A stretch of DNA of 51,808 bases, from positions 1 through 51,808 of IMG/VR virus record IMGVR_UViG_3300047174_000176; one strand, written 5' to 3'. Below the pieces are notes generated by a model. That model searched no databases. It saw only the letters and a list, made by a program, of their open reading frames with translations, and was not told where the DNA came from. The position numbers and the translations under genes were made by a program. Of the stretch, positions 46,375-51,808 are shown piece after piece. The DNA is from a virus. Within the stretch, counting starts at the first letter, position 1, and each line of letters starts with the position of its first letter.

Positions 46375-48617
46375 CAGTCGGTACCTCGCAGCTCGCGGAT
46401 GATCGGAAGAACGTCCAAGGCGTCGCCGTCATCGAACTCCACGGTCAGAGATGACTTGCGAAGGGCGCTCCACAGATGATCACAGCGTGGGCCGCGCTCG
46501 GACATGTTGAGGGCACGGAAAAGCTCCATCCGGCTTATGGGCCCGCTCCTAGCGAGCAGGCGAAAGCCGGCCGCTGCGATCGGCGGATTCTTGCCAGTGG
46601 TGAGTTTCGGAGCGAGCTCCTCCAGGAGCGCCTCGAGCGAAGGCCGCGAAATCCCATCCCATAGGTCGTTGGGGGTCGGCTCGGTCCACCCGGCTTCCCG
46701 CAGATCGCGCCGGACGATATCGACGCGCGGGCCGACCGGCAGCATGCCGACCAGAACGCAAGCTTCCGCCCATGTGACGGGCCTGAACGCGTGGCGTGCA
46801 CAGTTCAGAACCTTCTCTGCAGCCTCGGGGAGCGCACCGTCTAGGTTCGCCTCACGAGAAGCCGGCGCTGGCGCGACAACGGTTTCGTGCGGCGCCGCCG
46901 GCTTCTCAAGAGTCTTTGCGATTGCCCGCGGCGGCGGCAAGGGTGGCGCTGGCAGGGATGAACCGTGCGTGGGGGCCTGAGCTAACAGGGGCAGAGGACG
47001 GTGCACACCATCCACAGTGGTGATCAGGCCGACCTTGCGAAGCGCTGCGAGGCCTGCGTACCAGTGCCCGTTGCCCGACTTGATGCCGGTCGTTTCTTCC
47101 AAAGCCTTGTCCGTGAGGCTTCCGCCCGCGAGGATCGCCTCGAGCATCGGGATCGCGGGCTTTTTCAGCCCCGCCCAAGTCGCCAGGAGCTCGGATCGGG
47201 TGAGGGGATTGGGCGCGAGCGTCTCGGCCGACCGATACCGCTCGCCCGCCTTCAGCACCCATCCCTGTTCGGTCGCCGATTTTCGGGCGCCGTAGTAAGC
47301 GCCGTTATTAGGAAGAAGCCCGATAGCGATGCCGATCTCCAGGTCGGTCAGGCCTCTCTCGCCATACCTCGCCACGGCCTGAGCGAAACGCTCCGCGAAG
47401 GAGTGGGTCTTGACGGAAGGCTTGGCCCCGGTGTCGGCGCCGACATCGAGCTTTGGATGGCGGCCGATGCGATCAGTTTTCGGGAGGGTGCTTGGCGTGC
47501 TCAGTTTTTGAACCAGCTCCGCCGGCGATTGCGCCTCGGCGCGCGCGGCGATCTCCTCGACGTTCAAGAAATTCAGGGCGGATTGTGACGCGGCGAGACC
47601 GAGTTCGATACCGGTGCGTACGCCTCGGCGAAGGCCCTCGGCGAGGCCGGCCGCGTGGCTTTCACGCTTGGCCGTCTCCAATATCGCGGGGTCAGCCGGC
47701 GCCGCGGCCTTCGCGCCCTTTCCCGACTTGGGGGACTGAGCTTCGTCGGTGGGCGCCGGCGCGAGCGCGGCGCGTAGCAGCGCGATGTCGATCGGCTTCA
47801 GCGCGCGGGGCTCGGCCGGCTCGTCGTTGGTGGGCGTGGCGGAGCTGTCGAACGTCCGGTTCAGCCTGAACTTCACCTTCTCCAGGATCTTCAGACGCGG
47901 CGCCCAGATCCACCCTTCGCCGACCGGCAGGGACGGCAGGCTGTCCAGGATCTCTCTTCCGGCCTTGGGATCGGCCTCCTGGGTGATCCACTCCTTGACG
48001 GCCGCGCGGTCGTGGGGGCCGACGTTCAGCATCGCCACCAGGGTCTGCACCTGGCTCAGGGCGTCGTTGTGCAGCTTGGCGGGCCTCTGGGTCAGCAGCA
48101 TCACCCGAAGGCCCTGGGAACGGCCTCCAGAGACGAGCTCGTTGGCGGCAGCGAGCATGCGGCCGGCTTCGAAGTCGTGAACCCGGCCCTTGGGCGCGAA
48201 GAGGTGCGCTTCGTCGATCACCAGGTGGAGTGGCCGTGTGTTGATCTCCGCCATCCGTTCGGCGAAATCGGCGAAGAGCCGCGTGCGCCCGCTCACGGGC
48301 AGAAGGCGCGTGTCGATCACGCAGCTGAAGTCGCCCTGGGAGACCGTTTCGGCGAGCGCCCGGCCCGCGCCCGAATCAAGCTCTACGTCGCCGTGAAGGC
48401 CCCCGAGAATGGCGACGGGGTAGGGCGACGGCGTCTTGCCGTCGAGCGCCAGGCGCAAGCCCCACCAGACGCCCTTGGGATCGATTACGCAGACGCGACG
48501 GCTGGCGTCGAGCAACAGCTCGACCTCGCCCTTGGCGGCGTACGTCTTCCCGGCGTCGGACGTGCCGAGGATGCCGACGTGGCGGTTCAGCGAGGCTTCG
48601 GGGAGGCGATCGAGCAT
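46374..48617 (-). CDS. HerA/FtsK-type ATPase
   Basis: 747 residues. Walker A GTSDAGKT (18-25), Walker B LVIDEAH (132-138), a sensor-like MLLTQRPAKLHNDALSQ and a GEGWIWAP segment place it with DUF87/HerA-like P-loop ATPases. Residues from about 400 on contain repeated winged-helix-like segments (GLTDLEIGIAIGLLPNNGAY; GSLTDKALEETTGIKSGNGH; RPVTWAEACVLVGMLPVGPR; GPISRMELFRALNMSERGPR) separated by Pro/Ala linkers, suggesting DNA binding. The role could be DNA translocation, replication or interference with host defence; no partner nuclease (NurA-like) is adjacent. Confidence 0.8.
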   Translation of the reverse strand: MLDRLPEASLNRHVGILGTSDAGKTYAAKGEVELLLDASRRVCVIDPKGVWWGLRLALDGKTPSPYPVAILGGLHGDVELDSGAGRALAETVSQGDFSCVIDTRLLPVSGRTRLFADFAERMAEINTRPLHLVIDEAHLFAPKGRVHDFEAGRMLAAANELVSGGRSQGLRVMLLTQRPAKLHNDALSQVQTLVAMLNVGPHDRAAVKEWITQEADPKAGREILDSLPSLPVGEGWIWAPRLKILEKVKFRLNRTFDSSATPTNDEPAEPRALKPIDIALLRAALAPAPTDEAQSPKSGKGAKAAAPADPAILETAKRESHAAGLAEGLRRGVRTGIELGLAASQSALNFLNVEEIAARAEAQSPAELVQKLSTPSTLPKTDRIGRHPKLDVGADTGAKPSVKTHSFAERFAQAVARYGERGLTDLEIGIAIGLLPNNGAYYGARKSATEQGWVLKAGERYRSAETLAPNPLTRSELLATWAGLKKPAIPMLEAILAGGSLTDKALEETTGIKSGNGHWYAGLAALRKVGLITTVDGVHRPLPLLAQAPTHGSSLPAPPLPPPRAIAKTLEKPAAPHETVVAPAPASREANLDGALPEAAEKVLNCARHAFRPVTWAEACVLVGMLPVGPRVDIVRRDLREAGWTEPTPNDLWDGISRPSLEALLEELAPKLTTGKNPPIAAAGFRLLARSGPISRMELFRALNMSERGPRCDHLWSALRKSSLTVEFDDGDALDVLPIIRELRGTD

Positions 48618-49300
48618 CAGGCGGCGCTTTCCGACTTGTCGGCCGCACCGCGCCGATCGTGAAGCTCAAGCAGGTGATCAAGGTTGGCTGGTGGCGTGAG
48701 TTCGAAATACGCTAGCGGCTCCGACCAGACCGGCTCCCCGTCCTTGGAGAACACCCATTGGCTCGGCTCGCGCCAGATGTCCCATAGGATCACCCCAAAC
48801 CAGTAGTCTCCCGGCTTCACACCGCGCTGCGCGTCATCAGGCACGCGATCGTGGATCCCGAAGCCAAGATAGGCCGTCCCGTCCCGATGGGCGCAATCGA
48901 TCGCCTTGAAGGGCAGTTGGCCTGCTAAGGCGACACTGAGCTGGCCATGGGCCTGCGCGTAGCCCCGTTGCACGGCCAGGGCGATCCGCAAGTCGGAGTC
49001 GTCTCCCCTGGCTCTCCAGGCGCGCTGACTGAAAGCATATTCCAGCTGCTTGCGCTCATCCGCCGTCCAATGGTCATCGCCCGGAACCTTCTTGACCGGC
49101 CACGCCTCCATCGCCTCGGCTTGCCGAAGGGCGGCCTCCGCGTTCGCTTTGGACCCGCCGCGCGCGAGGTGCAGAGCCGCCCACGCCCTCGTCATCTCGG
49201 CGGCGTCGGCATCCTGGGCGCGACCAATGAAGACCGGCTCGTCGGCGGGGATGGTGGAGACCTTCAACATGGCGTCGAGGTCAGCGCGTCCGGTCTGCAT
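48617..49300 (-). CDS. Unknown protein, 227 aa, next to the ATPase
   Basis: N-terminal helical part (AEMTRAWAALHLARGGSKAN) and a C-terminal half rich in aromatic residues (YLGFGIHDRVPDDAQRGVKP, GDYWFGVILWDIWREPSQWV). Both ends overlap neighbours. It may work with the ATPase, but no motif is identifiable. Confidence 0.75.
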   Translation of the reverse strand: MQTGRADLDAMLKVSTIPADEPVFIGRAQDADAAEMTRAWAALHLARGGSKANAEAALRQAEAMEAWPVKKVPGDDHWTADERKQLEYAFSQRAWRARGDDSDLRIALAVQRGYAQAHGQLSVALAGQLPFKAIDCAHRDGTAYLGFGIHDRVPDDAQRGVKPGDYWFGVILWDIWREPSQWVFSKDGEPVWSEPLAYFELTPPANLDHLLELHDRRGAADKSESAA

Positions 49301-49557
49301 CAGTTAATCCCTTCCTGAGTTTGGCGCCGCGGGACGCCGTCGAGGTCCTCGCTTCGCCTGGGCTTGGCGATCACGTCGGCCAGGGCGTGCAGCTGCTGGG
49401 CCGTGACCGAGGCCGACTGGATGGCGCACAGGCGCGTGACGGCGACCCGGATGATCGTCCAGAGCCGCACATGTTCCGGCTCATCGCGCTTCATCAGGCT
49501 GAGGAGCTTCAGGGCGGTGCCGGCGGCTTCATCCAGGCTCGGCCGTTCGGCGATCAT
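49300..49557 (-). CDS. Unknown small protein, 85 aa
   Basis: From ATG 49557, which overlaps the upstream TGA. Helical: LDEAAGTALKLLSLMKRDEP, then LWTIIRVAVTRLCAIQSASV. No motif. A longer frame upstream overlaps the preceding gene and is not supported. Confidence 0.7.
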   Translation of the reverse strand: MIAERPSLDEAAGTALKLLSLMKRDEPEHVRLWTIIRVAVTRLCAIQSASVTAQQLHALADVIAKPRRSEDLDGVPRRQTQEGIN

Positions 49558-49883
49558 GACGGGTCTTCGCGGAGACCGAACCGCGGCCGAAAGGCGTCGC
49601 GGTTCTCCCAGGGCCAAAGGTCCAGCGCGATCACGAGCTTCAGGCAGCTGTTGGCGTCCCTACGCGGCCAGTCGATCACCGCGAAAAACCGACCCTCGCG
49701 GATGAACACACCGCAGTCGGTGAACGGGTATTCGCCGCCGGCTTGCCGCTTCCTGATCTGGTCCACATAGGCAGAGCTCGAGCACTGCAGCGCCATTTCG
49801 ATCGGCACGCGCCAGAACCCCTCGGGGTAGCGGGTCTCGATCGGCAGCTCGGCGATCTCATCGACCAGGCGCGCGGCGGTCAC
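49554..49883 (-). CDS. Unknown protein, 109 aa
   Basis: GTG 49883 follows closely on the GcrA-like stop. Contains a YPEGFWRVPIEMALQCSSSA segment and a FIREGRFFAVIDWPRRDANS turn; compact alpha/beta by eye. No family assigned. Confidence 0.7.
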   Translation of the reverse strand: MTAARLVDEIAELPIETRYPEGFWRVPIEMALQCSSSAYVDQIRKRQAGGEYPFTDCGVFIREGRFFAVIDWPRRDANSCLKLVIALDLWPWENRDAFRPRFGLREDPS

Positions 49884-49884
49884 G

Positions 49885-50428
49885 TCAGGCGATCCGCGCC
49901 GAAAGACGAATGATCGACTTGTGGTAGGCCTTGGCGGCGGCGTCCCGCTCCGCCGGCGTCACGCGCCTGTTGAACGATCGGGCGGCATGATCCTCGCAGT
50001 AGGGCTGTCCCTGCGGCCGCGCGCAGCCGCAAAAAAGCATCACACCGGCGTTTTCGCCGATCGGCCATTTGCAGCCATTCCCGAGCGCCAGAAGATCGAC
50101 CCCTTGCGCTTCGCCTCCCACCAAAACCACCGGCGCCGGCGGGGGGGGGGCTCGGTCGGACCGGGGCGCTGCGGACTTTCACGGCCGTCGGCTCTCGCCG
50201 CGGCCGCGGCGCGCCCACGGCCGGGATTTTCGGCGCGGAAGCGGCGGCGCGTTTATGGACGCCGAGACGATGCACCATGCCGATCACCGCGCTGCGGCTC
50301 GGGCCGTTGACGCGCGGTTCCTTAAGCCGCTCTACGATCATCGTCGCCGAGAAGCCTTCTTCTTCCCAAAGCCGCTTCGCCAGGACTTTTGTCTCGTCGG
50401 TCCAAACGAACTTTTCGTAGGTCCGCAT
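49885..50428 (-). CDS. gcrA: GcrA-like cell-cycle regulator, split by a homopolymer frameshift
   Basis: The N-terminal frame gives the GcrA HTH (FVWTDETKVLAKRLWEEEGF, RSAVIGMVHRLGVHKRAAA). The typical GcrA C-terminus (GNGCKWPIGENAG, FCGCARPQGQPYCEDHAARS) is present in the other frame, from about 50130 to the TGA at 49885. The break falls in the Pro/Ala linker at a run of 10 C; 9 (or 12) C would join them into a protein of about 180 residues, close to host GcrA. In Caulobacter GcrA binds sigma70 RNA polymerase and activates promoters with methylated GANTC. As sequenced, translation in the first frame would give an HTH with a foreign tail ending at 49880. Confidence 0.85.
50141..50150. repeat. 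Run of 10 G inside the GcrA-like gene
   Basis: Homopolymer at the junction of the two GcrA domains. Deleting one base restores the full reading frame. It codes Pro in the linker, where length change is tolerated structurally. Confidence 0.85.
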
Positions 50429-50682
50429 CAGTGCACGCGCCGATCAATGGGCGCGGCCCGCTCGTTCGCATCCGCCACGGCCCGCGCAAACCCGAGGCCG
50501 ACGTCCACAGTGTCCTGCAAAGCGATGGGCGCAAGGGCGAAGATGCGGCCGTTTCGGTCGTGCAGGCGCACGAACACCGTTCCATGGGAGCAGGTTGCGA
50601 AGCTGATGCTGTCGGCCGTCAGGGGAGCCGAGGCCGCCTTCTCCAGATACTGTCGACGCCGCGCGCCGCGCAGGGCCGACAT
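50428..50682 (-). CDS. Unknown small protein, 84 aa
   Basis: MSALRGARRRQYLEKAASAP at the start, then a beta-type FATCSHGTVFVRLHDRNGRI and a final helical part (VGLGFARAVADANERAA). Start overlaps the XRE stop and the stop overlaps the GcrA-like ATG. Unknown function. Confidence 0.7.
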   Translation of the reverse strand: MSALRGARRRQYLEKAASAPLTADSISFATCSHGTVFVRLHDRNGRIFALAPIALQDTVDVGLGFARAVADANERAAPIDRRVH

Positions 50683-51077
50683 CAGTGCACCATGGCGTCG
50701 ATGACGCGGCTCAGCGCTTGGCGATGCTCGATCGGCAGATCCGCGATCTTGGCGAGTGACGGCATCAGCATGCCGGCGCGCTTGATGCTGGCCTCGCGGG
50801 CCAGATAGGCGCTGTCCTCGCGCGGAAGTTCGCCCAGGCCCTCGAAGAAGGCCCCGGGCGTTGTCTTTAGCGTGATGGCGATGCGGTAGAGCGCAGAGGC
50901 GCTGACGCGATTGGCGCCGCGTTCGTATTTCTGGATCTGCTGGAAGGTGATGCCAAGCTGCTCGGCCAGACCCGACTGCGACATGGACAGGAATTTGCGA
51001 CGGCGTCGGATCTCCGCGCCGACGTGTATGTCGATCGGGTCGAACGGACCGTCTTGGGGGGGGGCGAGGTCAGCCAT
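50682..51077 (-). CDS. XRE-family regulator (SinR/CtrA-region type)
   Basis: 131 residues from ATG 51077 (GGAG upstream). Clear XRE HTH at 15-75: DIHVGAEIRRRRKFLSMSQS, LAEQLGITFQQIQKYERGAN, RVSASALYRIA. The C-terminal part matches common alphaproteobacterial HTH regulators. A run of 9 C (51056-51064) codes A-P-P near the N-terminus and is in frame. It is a second, early-expressed regulator besides the repressor and Cro-like proteins. Confidence 0.85.
   Translation of the reverse strand: MADLAPPQDGPFDPIDIHVGAEIRRRRKFLSMSQSGLAEQLGITFQQIQKYERGANRVSASALYRIAITLKTTPGAFFEGLGELPREDSAYLAREASIKRAGMLMPSLAKIADLPIEHRQALSRVIDAMVH
51056..51064. repeat. Run of 9 G near the start of the XRE gene
   Basis: In-frame Pro-coding tract within the first ten codons of the regulator; a one-base change would abolish the protein almost completely. 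Confidence 0.75.
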
Positions 51078-51109
51078 GGTGGTGGGGCTCCGTTGGGGTT
51101 TGGGCGAGG

Positions 51110-51409
51110 TCAAAGGTGAAATTCGAACACGATCAGGGCGGCGAAAGCGGCCATGAAGATCACGACATAGACGTGGCGGCTGAGCCGGCTCGGCTCCGTC
51201 GTGATGCGGCGCCGGAGCGCCCTCGCGCTGTCGGACGGCTTAGGCGGCTGCCAGGCGACGGGACCCTGCTTGCGCTGCGCTTCCAAGGCCGAGCCCAGCA
51301 CCAATCCGCGCCGGAACGCTTCGCGCGCCACGGCGCGATCGGGGTCGATGACGATCTCCAGCTGCGCTGGGTTACGCTGGAAGCGAGGGTGATGGACCGC
51401 GGCGCTCAT
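51110..51409 (-). CDS. Tail-anchored small membrane protein, 99 aa
   Basis: Basic, soluble N-terminal part (FQRNPAQLEIVIDPDRAVAR; RALRRRITTEPSRLSRHV) and one C-terminal membrane helix (VYVVIFMAAFAALIVFEFHL) at the very end. ATG overlaps the ParB-like gene's stop. Likely anchored in the inner membrane facing the cytoplasm. Function unknown. Confidence 0.7.
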   Translation of the reverse strand: MSAAVHHPRFQRNPAQLEIVIDPDRAVAREAFRRGLVLGSALEAQRKQGPVAWQPPKPSDSARALRRRITTEPSRLSRHVYVVIFMAAFAALIVFEFHL

Positions 51410-51808
51410 GCGGCGGCGCTTTGCGGGGCGGCTTGCAGCTGCTCTTGCAGCCGTGACCGTAGGCGGTCCCTCAGGATTTCCCAGAGGGCCACGCCTTTTT
51501 CGCGGGGCGTGAATTTGGCCTTGTCCTCCTCGCGCAGGAGCTTGATCTGATCGAAGGCGTCATAGAGCCGCTGATAATCGACACCCCTGAACTGCGGGTC
51601 CGTGACGATCGCCACCAGCGCTTCGATGATGGTGGACGTCAGGCCGCCGGGAATGTTGTTGGACGTTCGCGTCACGCATTGAAGGGCGTGGGCGACGCGA
51701 TCCGCACCGTGGCGCGCCACGCTCTTCTGGATGATGACGATCCCGATCGTCTCCCCTGGGCGCATTCTGGAGCTTGCGGAATTGGAGTTGAGGATCTTCA
51801 CGGACGCG
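51406..51808 (-). CDS. ParB-fold protein, C-terminal part (continues at 1-567)
   Basis: Runs off the window end and continues at positions 127 downward to 567. This piece gives a helical C-terminus (IGIVIIQKSVARHGADRVAH, IIEALVAIVTDPQFRGVDYQ, WEILRDRLRSRLQEQLQAAP). It ends where the next gene's ATG overlaps. See the entry at 1-567 for the ParB-like motifs. Confidence 0.8.
   Translation of the reverse strand, partial: ASVKILNSNSASSRMRPGETIGIVIIQKSVARHGADRVAHALQCVTRTSNNIPGGLTSTIIEALVAIVTDPQFRGVDYQRLYDAFDQIKLLREEDKAKFTPREKGVALWEILRDRLRSRLQEQLQAAPQSAAA
51682..51808. repeat. Terminal overlap, right copy
   Basis: Exact copy of positions 1-127. Together they show that the window is a circular molecule written linearly with one overlap. 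Confidence 0.9.

Noticed and set aside
1-51808. Insertion sequences, rRNA or tRNA genes
   Set aside because: No transposase, terminal inverted repeats with target duplication, or recognisable stable RNA was found by eye on either strand.

Overview
The window is the complete genome of a temperate, circularly assembled tailed phage (or excised prophage) of an alphaproteobacterium, most likely of the Caulobacterales. Its first and last 127 bases are identical, so the unique sequence is 51,681 bp and closes into a circle; a ParB-like gene spans the join. The host guess rests on three things: phage copies of GcrA and GapR (alphaproteobacterial cell-cycle and nucleoid proteins), one exact GTTC-N7-GTTC site of the alphaproteobacterial LexA type, and high GC with GC-rich third codon positions. 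There are no rRNA, tRNA or CRISPR features that I can see.

Layout. (1) Immunity region, about 3.4-4.4 kb: a small HTH repressor (3986-4258, minus), a secreted accessory protein, a Cro-like HTH gene (4355, plus), and two promoters of the same architecture (TTGACY, a GTTCGA-N5-TCGAAC operator in the spacer, then GAACTAT) firing leftward (pL) and rightward (pR). A third operator lies behind pL. (2) Leftward early operon from pL: genes run on the minus strand from 3327 down through position 1, across the circle join, and on to the integrase at 42582. It carries GapR, a lipoprotein, a ParB-fold protein, XRE and GcrA-like regulators, a HerA/FtsK-type ATPase, zinc-ribbon proteins, a protein with a 32-unit hexanucleotide repeat, an excisionase-like protein and an integrase beside an attP-like array of GGTTAGACA repeats. 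(3) Rightward early operon from pR, 4.4-7.4 kb: small proteins, a CII-family regulator and a replication initiator, ending in a hairpin-rich terminator/origin-like stretch. (4) Accessory cassette, 7.7-9.6 kb, minus: membrane and zinc-ribbon proteins with a LexA-type site upstream. (5) 9.7-13.7 kb: regulators, a second tyrosine recombinase and a DUF3164 protein. (6) Late region, 13.8-41.3 kb, plus: lambda-type terminase, gpW, portal, S49 protease, scaffold, decoration protein and gpE-like capsid; then a Mu-like contractile tail (sheath, tube, chaperone with a GGGTTTT frameshift site, tape measure, N, P, gp45-gp48), fibres with SGNH esterase domains, and a holin/GH19 endolysin/spanin lysis cassette. 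(7) A Dam-type adenine methylase behind a leader of four tandem hairpins.

How it works together: the repressor appears to shut both early promoters through identical operator-in-spacer sites. Early proteins are likely to act on host transcription and chromosome organisation (GcrA, GapR, methylase). The virion is a lambda-head/Mu-tail chimera. Two Sec-signal proteins encoded beside the tail fibres, one an SGNH hydrolase, may modify the cell envelope rather than form part of the virion. Runs of 9-11 G or C recur in early genes, and three of them coincide with apparent reading-frame breaks, including one between the two domains of GcrA.
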